Source: Hominimerdicola alba 8
Lineage (GTDB): Bacteria > Bacillota > Clostridia > Oscillospirales > Ruminococcaceae
DNA length: 64,000 nucleotides
Assembly: GCF_000178155.2 (NCBI RefSeq)
Contig: NZ_ADKM02000080.1
Location: 1 to 64,000, forward strand
Reading direction: 5' to 3'
Under the pieces are notes generated by a model. It had not been told where the DNA came from. It did no database searches and saw only the letters and a program-made list of their open reading frames with translations. The number at the start of each line of letters is the position of its first letter. The first letter of the stretch is position 1. Positions 6,287-14,887 of the stretch are shown here, piece after piece. The position numbers and the translations under genes were made by a program.

Positions 6287-9064
6287 ATGATGAACAATAT
6301 AGTATTCAGGGTGACAAGGAAGTATATGAGTCTGAATCGCCGCCGCACAGCCATCGCGTTTATGGGCATAGTGCTGATGGTGGTGATGATGACCTGCGTT
6401 TTTGTGGGCAAGCAGACTGTCATGGCTTATCTTGACAAGGTGGCTTCCCTTGACAAGGGCAGCTGGCATCTTATAGCTTATGACCTGACACCCGAAGAAG
6501 CCAAAAGTATAATGCAGATGGAAGATGTGAAAAAGACAGGCATATCCGAACAACTCTACAATATGGAGTTTCAGGCGACCGGCGACCCTGATGAAAGACC
6601 TTTTATAGATGTCAAGGCATACTCTGCCGAATGCTTTGAGATGAACAACATAACTCTTGCTGAGGGCAGATTTCCTGAAAACAGCCGCGAGTTGATAATA
6701 AGCAAAACAGCCATCGAAGACGGCAGCAGCATAAAGATAGGTGACAGGATAACAGGTGATTTTTTCAAACGCTCAATAACAAACATAAACGATAAAGGCA
6801 CGCTGGAGTTTCCGTTCATGGGTATCGAGGTTGAACACGGCAAGACCGCAGAAGTGCCTGTGAACTTCATGTCTTACATCGAAAACGATGATTATGTTGA
6901 AAACCACACCCCTACAGGCGTTAAGGGTGATTTCACCGTAGTGGGCATAATGGAAAGACCAACGTTTGAAAAGATCAGCGGTGCAAGCATTTCTGCGCTT
7001 TGCGGGCTTGAAGAAGCAACAGGCGATAATGTCAACCTTATGATATATCTTGACACCGAAAAGGCTGTCGGCGCATACGACCTTGAGAGCAGGATAAACT
7101 CGATGACGGGCAGAGATAACCGCTTTGAAACCAATGAAATGCTGTTGGCTTTCTCGGCAATGTCGGGCGACAGCAACATAAACACCATAGTCATTTTTGT
7201 AGAGATATTCTTCACGGTGTTTATCATGGCGGCATCAGTCATACTGATCTATAATGTGTTCAACATGTCATTTGCGGAAAGAACAAAGTATTTGGGTATG
7301 CTTTCTTCAGTCGGTGCAACACGCAGGCAGAAAAGGCAGAGCATCTATTTCGAGAGTTTTGCGCTTCTTTTACCCGCACTTCCGTCAGGCATACTGCTGG
7401 GTATGGGGCTTGTGTACGGAGCATCACAGGTGTTAAAGCCGCGTTTTGATACTATGCTCTCCATCATAAAGAGCTCACTGCCTAAGGATATACCGCTGAC
7501 GCTTTCATTCGGTGTTTCAGAGATACTGGTGATAATCGTCATGTGTGTCGTTACGGTGCTTGTATCGGCGCTGATACCTGCCATAAAGATAGGCAGGATA
7601 GCACCTGTCGAAAGTGCAAAGGGTGCGGCTGAAACTGTCAGCAAAAAGCACTACCGCACAAGCGTGAAAGCGCTTGAAAAAGGCAGACCCGAACTGCTGC
7701 TTGCTGTCAATTCCACTTCGCGTTCGGGTCACCTGACAAAGAGCATAATCCGCAGCATCGCAGTATTCACCACACTTATAATGGTCACTCTTTACGGCGC
7801 ACAGTCGCTTATAAAGATAGTTGAAACAAAGACCGAAGAAGACGGCTGGATGCCCGATTTTGATGATTACGAATATGTGATAGTTGATGAACATGCAAAA
7901 AACTCCTACAGCAACGTTAAAGAGATACTGGAAAAAGATGAAAATGTAGGTGAGATAAAAGAGATAGTCACAACATCGTTTGATGTCACAGTGCCGATAA
8001 ATAAACTGACAGATGAAGTATTTGACGCTCGTAAGGCTGTATACATGCAGTTTGACGGCAACACCGAAGAAGACTGGGAGAAAAATAGAGAAATTTTCAT
8101 GGACAGCATGTTTGTCAACACCATAGAGGTAGATGATGAGGAGTTTGCTCTGCTGGCATCAAAGGGCAATGCTGACATGGATATCGCAGAAGATACTTCA
8201 AAGCCCGCAGTACTGCTTTACAATGAGAGTGCGTTCTCGACTGACTTCTACATTTCAGGTGATAATTGCAGCGGCTACAAGTATATTCTGGTAGACAATG
8301 TATTCAATGTGAAAAAGGGTGATGAATTCATCTTAAACGGCATGAACAGCGTAAAAGGCGAAGTTGAGATGAAGCTGGCAACAGCAGGCTTCGTCGATGC
8401 AGATTCTGTCAAGGGCAGGTTCAGGATAGTGCCAAACGGCTTTTACATCTTTATAAACCGCGCCGCAGGTGAACTGATATACGACAGCGTTGACAGCATA
8501 CCCTACAGCTGTATGTTCTTCAATGATGACAACGAAGAGTCCGTAAAAAGACTGAGTCAGGAGTTCTCCCGCGATAATGAGAGTGCAATGAACTCGGCAG
8601 TCATGGCAAGGGTATCGGAACTTAATGCAGCGAAAAGCATCAAGCAGGTGATATCTGAGATTGTTAAGATACTTGCTTACTGCTTCACAGCGATGATATC
8701 ACTGGTTTGCCTGCTGAACCTTTATAACTCGATACGCGGCAGGGCGGCTGAACGCACAAAGGAAACAGCATCACTGCGCTCGATAGGCATGACCGACAAG
8801 CAGTTCACCAAGATGCACAATATCGAGAACATTATACTGCTAAGCAAGGGTCTGCTGATATCAGCTGTATTATGCACTGTGCTTTGTCTGATACTGAGAT
8901 ATGTTATGGTCAGATTTTTCGGCAATGTGCGCATGACTTCGCCTCTGCTGCCGGCACTGGGCATATCCGCAGCCGCAGCAGTTATATCTTCAGTAATGAC
9001 CGGATATTGCAGCCGAAGAAGCAAGGTAGATATAATCAGCGAGATACGCCGCGAAACTGTCTGA
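6287..9064 (+). CDS. FtsX-like ABC transporter permease, large duplicated type
   Basis: A 925-residue permease. An N-terminal membrane anchor (about 20-45) leads to an extracellular domain of some 240 residues, then three helices (about 300-440) containing LGMLSSVGATRRQKRQSIYFES, the FtsX coupling segment. A fourth helix near 490 opens a second extracellular domain, and three final helices (about 775-910) repeat the pattern with ETASLRSIGMTDKQFTKMHN. So two FtsX halves are fused in one chain and pair with the ATPase just upstream. The acidic extracellular part (DDYEYVIVDE, EEDWEKN) could bind cationic ligands, but that is speculation. Probable function: export or removal of peptides, or transfer of signal to the downstream two-component system. 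Confidence 0.88.
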   Translation: MMNNIVFRVTRKYMSLNRRRTAIAFMGIVLMVVMMTCVFVGKQTVMAYLDKVASLDKGSWHLIAYDLTPEEAKSIMQMEDVKKTGISEQLYNMEFQATGDPDERPFIDVKAYSAECFEMNNITLAEGRFPENSRELIISKTAIEDGSSIKIGDRITGDFFKRSITNINDKGTLEFPFMGIEVEHGKTAEVPVNFMSYIENDDYVENHTPTGVKGDFTVVGIMERPTFEKISGASISALCGLEEATGDNVNLMIYLDTEKAVGAYDLESRINSMTGRDNRFETNEMLLAFSAMSGDSNINTIVIFVEIFFTVFIMAASVILIYNVFNMSFAERTKYLGMLSSVGATRRQKRQSIYFESFALLLPALPSGILLGMGLVYGASQVLKPRFDTMLSIIKSSLPKDIPLTLSFGVSEILVIIVMCVVTVLVSALIPAIKIGRIAPVESAKGAAETVSKKHYRTSVKALEKGRPELLLAVNSTSRSGHLTKSIIRSIAVFTTLIMVTLYGAQSLIKIVETKTEEDGWMPDFDDYEYVIVDEHAKNSYSNVKEILEKDENVGEIKEIVTTSFDVTVPINKLTDEVFDARKAVYMQFDGNTEEDWEKNREIFMDSMFVNTIEVDDEEFALLASKGNADMDIAEDTSKPAVLLYNESAFSTDFYISGDNCSGYKYILVDNVFNVKKGDEFILNGMNSVKGEVEMKLATAGFVDADSVKGRFRIVPNGFYIFINRAAGELIYDSVDSIPYSCMFFNDDNEESVKRLSQEFSRDNESAMNSAVMARVSELNAAKSIKQVISEIVKILAYCFTAMISLVCLLNLYNSIRGRAAERTKETASLRSIGMTDKQFTKMHNIENIILLSKGLLISAVLCTVLCLILRYVMVRFFGNVRMTSPLLPALGISAAAAVISSVMTGYCSRRSKVDIISEIRRETV

Positions 9065-9190
9065 ACTTGACAAGCTGATGAAAATATAGTAGAATATGTA
9101 TATCTATTTTGTGCATCAAATGATATGGTTATTTTTTAGACTCCACTAAAATAAAGGTATGATATTGTTAATGTCCGCTGAAAGGCTGTT

Positions 9191-9293
9191 TATAGCAATC
9201 CGCCTTAAAATTCAGACAAAATCCGGTCACAAAACCCATAAATCCCAGCTTTTGCGACTGAATCTTGTGAATTTAAAAAGTTGGATTGCTATA
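9191..9293. mobile_element. MITE family 1, copy A (103 bp)
   Basis: The copy begins TATAGCAATCC and ends GGATTGCTATA. The interior is itself largely palindromic (a CAAAATCCGGTC arm pairs with GACTGAATCTTG). It matches 14698-14800 and 53178-53280 almost base for base and has the same length. It lies between the permease and the response regulator gene. Confidence 0.82.
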
Positions 9294-9336
9294 GTACAGT
9301 GGGGCAGCGTGATGACCGAATCATATAATTCACCAA

Positions 9337-9366
9337 GACCCCGCAGTGCTGATGTGCTGCGGGGTC
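9337..9366 (+). terminator. Strong hairpin upstream of the response regulator
   Basis: GACCCCGCAG (9337-9346) pairs perfectly with CTGCGGGGTC (9357-9366). No immediate U-run follows, so it may be a weak terminator or an mRNA stabiliser. A further palindrome with ends TATAGCG (9385) and CGCTATA (9444-9450) lies between it and the gene. Confidence 0.45.
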
Positions 9367-9466
9367 GGGGGTGTTTATGGCTTTTATAGCGATACAACTA
9401 TTATAATTCGCAAAAGCCGTGAGCTATGGGTCTTGTGGCGGAGCGCTATAGTTAACAGGAAGGAAG

Positions 9467-10141
9467 ATGGTGACAGCAATGAAGATACTACTGGTAGAGG
9501 ACGACCCCATCATACAAGAGGGGCTGAAACTTGCACTGACTTCTGAGGGCTGCGGCTTTGCGGCGGCATCTTCGGTGGCTGAGGCTAAGGCTTTGCTTGG
9601 CGGTGAATACGATATCTGCATACTTGATGTCATGCTGCCCGATGGTACCGGGTATGATGTATGTGCCGAGATACGCCGAAAAGGCGATACGCCCGTTATC
9701 TTCCTGACTGCATGCGATGACGAACTCCACACGGTACTGGCACTGGAAAACGGCGCTGATGACTATATCGCAAAGCCTTTCCGCATGCGTGAACTTATGG
9801 CGAGGATAAAAGCTGTTCTGCGCAGGATGGGCAGAAAGACTGACAGCGAAGAACCGGTAAAGGTCGGCAGCAACGATGTGAACGTTCGCACAGGCAAGGT
9901 ATTCCGTGACGGCAGCGAAGTGATACTCACTGCGATGGAATACAAGCTGCTGCTGATATTCATAAATAATCGCGGCGCTGTGCTTTCGCGTCAACAACTG
10001 CTGCACAATATCTGGGATGTTGCGGGCGACTATGTCACCGACAACACGCTTACTGTATATGTCAAGCGCCTGCGCGAAAAGCTGGAGAACGGCGATGAAG
10101 TCATACAGACAGTTCGCGGTCTGGGGTACAGGCTGATATGA
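9467..10141 (+). CDS. OmpR-family response regulator
   Basis: A 224-residue regulator: receiver domain with acidic pair EDD, phosphoacceptor D in CILDVMLPDGTG (residue 54), conserved T in FLTAC and K in YIAKPF, then an OmpR/PhoB winged helix ending QTVRGLGYRLI. ATG 9467 has AGGA 6 bases upstream; ATG 9479 (four codons later) has GGTGA and starts exactly at the usual MKILLVEDD, so either may be used. The kinase gene overlaps its stop codon (ATGA). With the ABC genes upstream it probably senses the same stress that the exporter handles and binds the repeats before 5583. Confidence 0.93.
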   Translation: MVTAMKILLVEDDPIIQEGLKLALTSEGCGFAAASSVAEAKALLGGEYDICILDVMLPDGTGYDVCAEIRRKGDTPVIFLTACDDELHTVLALENGADDYIAKPFRMRELMARIKAVLRRMGRKTDSEEPVKVGSNDVNVRTGKVFRDGSEVILTAMEYKLLLIFINNRGAVLSRQQLLHNIWDVAGDYVTDNTLTVYVKRLREKLENGDEVIQTVRGLGYRLI

Positions 10142-11121
10142 ACACAAGGACTTATATCAGACTTTTTGCTGCTGCGGCGGCAGTAATCACGTGTCTGATG
10201 CTGCGTACTGCTGCGGGCTGCTGCGCGGCACTGGGCGTGCTGGCGGCATTCCTGCTGGTTGAGGGCATCGTGACCGATATGCGCCGCAAGCGCAGGCTTA
10301 CCGAACTGACAGACTACATCACCCGCGTACAGGACGACCTTTCGCTGGCAGCGCCCGAATGTTCGGACGAGGGGCTTACGGGGATACTGCAAAGCGAGAT
10401 ATACAAGGTAGTGGCACTTCTGCGCGAACAGTATTCGGCAGAAAAAGACCGTAAAGAGTATATGTCTGATATGCTGTCGGATATCTCTCACCAGATAAAG
10501 ACACCGCTGACTGCCATACAGCTTATGACCGAACTGCTTGAACAGTCCGACCTTGACGCTGAGAAGAGAATGCAGTATGCTGAGAAGATAGACTCGCAAG
10601 TGGGGCGGATAACGTGGCTTATACGAAATCTGCTGACCCTTTCACAGCTGGAGGCTGGTGTGCTGAAAATGAAGCCTACAGCTGTCGGGCTGAGTGAACT
10701 TATGGGCGATATACGCACATCGCTGGAGATAATGGCTGAGGTCAGGGGCGTGACGCTTGAGTTTGAGATGCCCGATGCCGAGATAGATGCAGACCGTCAC
10801 TGGCTGAGAGAAGCGCTGATGAACATCATCAAAAACTGCATCGAGCACACTGACGAGGGCGGATATGTCAGGGTGAACGGCACACAGAACAACATCTGCA
10901 CCGAGTTGACCATCGAAGACAACGGAAGCGGCATCAGTGAAAAAGACCTGCCGCACATATTTGAAAGGTTTTACAAGGCGGATAATTCATCGCCGCAGAG
11001 TGTCGGGATAGGTCTTGCGCTGGCAAAGAATATTATCAATGCGCACAGCGGCATTATAGCAGTCAGCAGTACAAAGGGTAAAGGCACAGTCTTCACAGTG
11101 AAATTATACACGGTGTTCTGA
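10138..11121 (+). CDS. Sensor histidine kinase with short intramembrane sensor
   Basis: A 327-residue kinase. Two adjacent membrane helices (about 8-45) leave almost no extracellular loop, as in intramembrane-sensing BceS-like kinases that read the activity of a partner ABC transporter. HisKA motif SDISHQIKTPLTAI carries the phosphorylated H118; the ATPase domain shows N box NIIKNCIEH, G1 DNGSGI, F box FERFYKA and G2 GIGLALAKNI. The start overlaps the regulator stop (ATGA), so the pair is translationally coupled. Confidence 0.92.
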   Translation: MNTRTYIRLFAAAAAVITCLMLRTAAGCCAALGVLAAFLLVEGIVTDMRRKRRLTELTDYITRVQDDLSLAAPECSDEGLTGILQSEIYKVVALLREQYSAEKDRKEYMSDMLSDISHQIKTPLTAIQLMTELLEQSDLDAEKRMQYAEKIDSQVGRITWLIRNLLTLSQLEAGVLKMKPTAVGLSELMGDIRTSLEIMAEVRGVTLEFEMPDAEIDADRHWLREALMNIIKNCIEHTDEGGYVRVNGTQNNICTELTIEDNGSGISEKDLPHIFERFYKADNSSPQSVGIGLALAKNIINAHSGIIAVSSTKGKGTVFTVKLYTVF

Positions 11122-11138
11122 GATGAAAATACAAAAAT

Positions 11139-11169
11139 GCGCCGCAGGAGAAGTTTGTTCCTGCGGCGC
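11139..11169 (-). terminator. Bidirectional terminator between kinase and vWA gene
   Basis: GCGCCGCAGGA (11139-11149) pairs with TCCTGCGGCGC (11159-11169). The minus strand continues with AUUUUUGUAUUUU, so it serves the leftward lipoprotein gene best. Confidence 0.8.
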
Positions 11170-11187
11170 TTGATATATGGCAGTATA

Positions 11188-12630
11188 TTATCCCATTATC
11201 TCGTTTATGTTCCTCACGATTATGTCGTGCAGAAGTTCAACATCATAGTCGCCTATTATCGGCTCAAGGTGAGAACCGCCAACACCCGAATCATCGGTAA
11301 GGAAAACATAATTGCTGTTGGTGCATATCGCGACAGCCCTGCCGAAAAGTTCGGTCGCGCGGTCACTGTTAGATGCTACTACAGGCACAAGATGGATACC
11401 CTTTTCAGCGGCGCTCTTTACAGCGCCGAGTATCATTTCTTCTTTATCTTCGTGGGGAGGCGCATCGAATATAAGGAATGCTATCTTGTTGCTGTCCTCG
11501 CTCCAGCTGTTGCCTGTCATCGTTTCGTCAAGTATCTCAGCGACTGCTTCGGGCGTATCTCCGCCGCCGTCAGCATACTCGGCATTCAGCAGACCGCGCA
11601 GTTCCTTGATGTCAGAAGTGAAAGGATTGCATCTGGTAACATAGTCATCACCTTCATCGCGGTAGAAATTCACTGAGAAAGTCACATTTTCATTGCCGAA
11701 CTCTTCTGCGATGGAAGAAAAATCCTTTTGCAGATAGGATATCTCGTCACCCATCGAACCTGTGGTATCAAGTATGAACATTACCTCAGTCTTGTCGTAT
11801 TTTACAGCTTTGCTCTCAGCCTTGAATTCCACCGACTTCGTAGCTTCATCGTCAGAATGACCCTGACCCTCAGCGGCATTTTCGCCGCCGTCTGATACGG
11901 TCACCTGTGAAGTCTGCTCGCCGTATCTGACATTTTCGGGCTTGTCATCACCGCTGTAGAAAAGATATGCCTTGCCGTTCTTATCAGTCTTTGCAGACCA
12001 GATAATATCGCCCTTGCCTGAAAGCAGTTCGACCTTTTCGTTGGGCAGAACGCCGTCATCGCCTGTTATGGTGACCTCTATCCTGTTTCTTGGGTCAACG
12101 CCGTATGCTGGGAATTCCACAGTGCCGTTCTTTACAAGGTTGGTGAAGAAGCCCCAGTTCTCGTTGTCGTTCCACTCGCCCGCAGTCAGCACAAAAGGCA
12201 TTGAGTCATCTTCGGGCAATTCGGGTTCTGCGATGTCGGATACATCTGCTTCACCATCACCTGTATCAGCAGTACCGCCGATCTCAGTTATGCCCATAGC
12301 CGCTTCCGCTGCGGCGTAATCAGCCACATCTCCTTTTGCCGTTTCGCCGTCAGCAGACCTTTCTGCCATATCAAAAGTGATATCATCGGAAAACATATTC
12401 ACTTCTGCTTCGCCTGCTGTTTCGGCAGATGCGCCTGCTTTGGCTTCGGCATCGGCGGCAGGTGTTTCGGGTGATACTGCATCGGCTTTGTTGACCTCAG
12501 CATGGTCAGCCGCGTTGTCATCGGGGATCGCGTTGCTCAACCCGTTGTTTCCGCAGGATGCAAATGAACCTGCGACTATCGCCATTGTAAGCATGAGTAT
12601 GATGTTCTTTCTGAAATTTGTCTTTTTCAT
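11188..12630 (-). CDS. Secreted lipoprotein with von Willebrand factor A domain
   Basis: A 480-residue lipoprotein: signal peptide with lipobox FASC (Cys 26), an acidic Ala/Glu/Asp-rich linker (about 30-145), a beta-rich region (150-245) with TDKNGKAYLFY resembling carboxypeptidase-regulatory or Ig-like folds, and a C-terminal vWA domain (about 285-480). The MIDAS motif is complete: DTTGSMG, then the conserved D in ADGGGDTPEA and FDAPPH. Such proteins bind metal and a protein partner at the cell surface. It is convergent with the kinase gene and a terminator separates them. Partner unknown. Confidence 0.85.
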   Translation of the reverse strand: MKKTNFRKNIILMLTMAIVAGSFASCGNNGLSNAIPDDNAADHAEVNKADAVSPETPAADAEAKAGASAETAGEAEVNMFSDDITFDMAERSADGETAKGDVADYAAAEAAMGITEIGGTADTGDGEADVSDIAEPELPEDDSMPFVLTAGEWNDNENWGFFTNLVKNGTVEFPAYGVDPRNRIEVTITGDDGVLPNEKVELLSGKGDIIWSAKTDKNGKAYLFYSGDDKPENVRYGEQTSQVTVSDGGENAAEGQGHSDDEATKSVEFKAESKAVKYDKTEVMFILDTTGSMGDEISYLQKDFSSIAEEFGNENVTFSVNFYRDEGDDYVTRCNPFTSDIKELRGLLNAEYADGGGDTPEAVAEILDETMTGNSWSEDSNKIAFLIFDAPPHEDKEEMILGAVKSAAEKGIHLVPVVASNSDRATELFGRAVAICTNSNYVFLTDDSGVGGSHLEPIIGDYDVELLHDIIVRNINEIMG

Positions 12631-12689
12631 AATGGTTTCCTCCCTGTTATTTCACTGCCGTGACAGTGTGTGATTTTTGTCTGCTGAAC

Positions 12690-12714
12690 TATAGCGATCC
12701 GCCTTAAAATTTGG
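12690..12714. mobile_element. MITE family 1, left-end fragment
   Basis: TATAGCGATCCGCCTTAAAA and five more bases match the left end of the 103-bp element with one change; the rest is missing. It lies in the region upstream of the vWA gene. 12715-12880 holds nothing else I can name. Confidence 0.5.
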
Positions 12715-12883
12715 ATCTGATATATATACGTTTTGGGAGTGGGATTTTTATGGCTTTTTTTGCATGTAATAGTAAACATATTTTTGATGCTGTTTTTGTG
12801 CTTTTTAACAAAAACAGCGTGCTTTTCGGAGGTATCACAGAAAACTGTGACTGACGCAGTGTGAAAAAGAAAGAATAAACGCA

Positions 12884-12921
12884 AAAACGGCAGGACAGCG
12901 CTTATACCGTCCTGCCGTTTT
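12884..12921 (-). terminator. Terminator of the orphan response regulator
   Basis: AAAACGGCAGGAC (12884-12896) pairs perfectly with GTCCTGCCGTTTT (12909-12921). It abuts the stop codon of the leftward regulator and ends in U-rich sequence on the minus strand. Confidence 0.85.
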
Positions 12922-13596
12922 CTATTTTCTCAGCCTGTAGCCTATACCCCATACAGTTTCGATATAATCTTCATCCGGAGAACATTCTTTCAGCTTTTTT
13001 CGTAATTTGCTTATGTGAACGTTCAGCGTGTTGTCATCGGCGGAATTTTCATAATCCCACACGGTATCGTATATGCGGCTCTTGGTGCAGGTGCGTTTCG
13101 GACTTTCCATAAAAAGTTCCAGCAAGGCAAATTCGTGCTTTGACAGTTCGACCGCTGTGCCGTGACAGCTGACGGTGTGTTCGCTTTTATTCAGTATGAT
13201 GTCTTTATAGGTCAGCACATCACCTTTTGTCTGTTCGGGCAGAACATTTCTCAGTCTGGCACTGATGCGTGCCAGCAGTTCCTCATTGTGGAACGGTTTG
13301 GTCACATAGTCATCTGCGCCGAGTGCGAACAAGTCCACTTTTTTACTTACATCATGTATGGCGCTGGTGACTATCACAGGCACGTTTTTCTTCTCTTTAA
13401 GCCCTTTTATGACAGCCTCACCGCTGAGTCCCGGAAGCATAAGGTCGAGAAGTATCAGCGATACCTCTTCCCCGTGAGCAAGCAGACCCTCAGTACCCGA
13501 ATAGGCGCTTATGGTATCGTAGCCGTTTTGTCTGAGAAGTACGCGAAGCATATCATTGATGCCCGCATCGTCCTCGATTATAAGAATAGTCTGCAC
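12922..13596 (-). CDS. Orphan OmpR-family response regulator
   Basis: A 224-residue regulator beginning GTG with GAGGTG 6 bases upstream; an ATG 60 bases further upstream has no site. The receiver domain has EDD at 8-10, phosphoacceptor D51 in LILLDLMLPGLSG and K100 in DYVTKPFHNEEL. The DNA-binding winged helix ends ETVWGIGYRLRK. No kinase gene is next to it: the neighbours are a threonine-rich lipoprotein and the vWA lipoprotein, both on the same strand. It may be controlled by a distant kinase. Regulation of the adjacent surface-protein genes is only a guess. Confidence 0.9.
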   Translation of the reverse strand: MQTILIIEDDAGINDMLRVLLRQNGYDTISAYSGTEGLLAHGEEVSLILLDLMLPGLSGEAVIKGLKEKKNVPVIVTSAIHDVSKKVDLFALGADDYVTKPFHNEELLARISARLRNVLPEQTKGDVLTYKDIILNKSEHTVSCHGTAVELSKHEFALLELFMESPKRTCTKSRIYDTVWDYENSADDNTLNVHISKLRKKLKECSPDEDYIETVWGIGYRLRK

Positions 13597-13695
13597 TGTT
13601 ATCACCTCAAATCCAACCTGAATGGGAAAAATACCCCGACATTTATAATAGCACATTCGCGTAAAAATTGCAAGATGTTCCTATAAAACCGAAAA

Positions 13696-13719
13696 GCCGC
13701 CGCAAAAAACTGCGGCGGC
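13696..13719 (-). terminator. Terminator of the threonine-rich lipoprotein gene
   Basis: GCCGCCGCA (13696-13704) pairs with TGCGGCGGC (13711-13719), 10 bases past the leftward stop, and UUUU follows on the minus strand. Confidence 0.8.
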
Positions 13720-13728
13720 AAGATATCG

Positions 13729-14586
13729 CTATTTCATCGGGACAAAGTCGCCCCAGTCAAGTTCGTTATAGGGTGCTTCTTTTTCGCCTGTGAGAACAGG
13801 CTCGTCCTTTTTATTATCACGTTTGGTCTCGCTCTTGGTTTCAGTCTTTGACTGAGTTTCGGGTGAACTTTCAGGCACATTGGTAACAGTCGGCTTCTTT
13901 GTCACCGACTCGGTGGGCTTTTGTGTGACAGCCCCGCCGTTACCTTCATTACCGCCGTTCCCTTGCTCCGAAGGCTTTTCGGTAACAGCAGCTTTGCCCG
14001 AAGTTGTCGGTTTCTGTGAGCCATCAGACTTCTTCGTCACCTTGCCTGTGGATCTGCCTGTAGACTTGCCTGTACCTGTAAACAGGTCGGTGAACTGGTT
14101 GGGCTTTGTTGTTGCTTTTGGCGCAGCACTGTTTGTTTTAGTTTCGGTCTTTGAAGTCGTCGCTGCCGTTGTTGTTGTGACAGCTGCGGCAGTGACCGTT
14201 GTCGTTGACTCAGTTACGGAAGTCACAGGTGCAGTGGTGGTAGTAGTGGTTTTTTTGGTGCTTTCAGGCGGAAGTGTAAATGCTATCACATCATTTTCGT
14301 CAGCCGTAACACTGCTGTTTACTGATTTTTTTGTAGTCGAAGAAGTTTCGGCAGAAGTTTCCGTCTTTGTGGTCACCGCAGTGGCTTCGGTCGTCTGCTC
14401 TGTCACATCACCGATAACGCCCTCAGTGGGCTCTTCGGTAACGGAAGTCAGTTTAGATGACTCGCGTTCAGCCCTGCGGGAAACTATGTCATTCGCCATA
14501 CTTTCATCTCTTGAAATGACACTTCCGCAGCTTGTCATTACCAGAGCCGCCATAAGTACCACAGCAGCCGCAATTGATCTATTCAA
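13729..14586 (-). CDS. Threonine-rich secreted lipoprotein
   Basis: A 285-residue protein with a signal peptide and lipobox VMTSC (Cys 20). The body has no recognisable fold: long runs of Thr with Ser, Glu, Lys and Val (for example TTTTTTAPVTSVTE and TTTVTAAAVTTTTAA) and KPT-type segments, ending in EAPYNELDWGDFVPMK. This resembles the extended Thr/Ser/Pro linkers of ruminococcal cell-surface proteins, probably O-glycosylated, but without the enzymatic or dockerin domain expected at one end. It is probably a cell-envelope spacer. The conserved acidic-aromatic tail may be the only binding part. Function unknown. Confidence 0.7.
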   Translation of the reverse strand: MNRSIAAAVVLMAALVMTSCGSVISRDESMANDIVSRRAERESSKLTSVTEEPTEGVIGDVTEQTTEATAVTTKTETSAETSSTTKKSVNSSVTADENDVIAFTLPPESTKKTTTTTTAPVTSVTESTTTVTAAAVTTTTAATTSKTETKTNSAAPKATTKPNQFTDLFTGTGKSTGRSTGKVTKKSDGSQKPTTSGKAAVTEKPSEQGNGGNEGNGGAVTQKPTESVTKKPTVTNVPESSPETQSKTETKSETKRDNKKDEPVLTGEKEAPYNELDWGDFVPMK

Positions 14587-14607
14587 GTCTATCCTCCTAT
14601 CATAAAT

Positions 14608-14848
14608 ATGACTATCCCTTTAGCACACAAACTAAAAATGCGGTAAACAAAATGATAATTGAGCGCCTCATATCTTAAAGATATGTGCCAGGAACCCTAT
14701 AGCAATCCGCCTTAAAATTCAGACAAAATCCAGTCACAAAACCCATAAATCCCAGCTTTTGCGACTGGATTTTGTGAATTTAAAAAGTTGGATTGCTATA
14801 AGTTCTGTATAGCCGCTGTTTTTGTGGTGTGTCAGCGGGATAACCACG
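14608..14848. mobile_element. MITE family 2, copy 1, interrupted by a family 1 copy
   Basis: It starts ATGACTATCCCTTTAGCACA-like (here TGACTATCC) and ends GCGGGATAACCAC at 14847. ATCATAAAT is repeated directly at 14599-14607 and 14849-14857, a 9-bp target duplication. The body matches the copies at 16692, 21473, 33394 and 41952. A 103-bp family 1 copy splits it at 14698-14800. The element sits just upstream of the Thr-rich lipoprotein gene. Confidence 0.78.
14698..14800. mobile_element. MITE family 1, copy B, nested in family 2
   Basis: 103 bp, TATAGCAATCC to GGATTGCTATA, with TA at both edges. The uninterrupted family 2 copy at 16692 reads CTTAAG where this copy is inserted, so a TA was the target and was duplicated. 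This is the pattern of IS630/mariner-type transposition. Confidence 0.82.
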
Positions 14849-14887
14849 ATCATAAATGGTCATATCGGCACAAACGGTTTTGACCGC

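Noticed and set aside
13880-14605. Rightward 241-codon ORF opposite the Thr-rich lipoprotein
   Set aside because: Its Val-rich sequence is the mirror of the Thr-rich codons on the other strand; the lipoprotein has signal peptide, lipobox and terminator.
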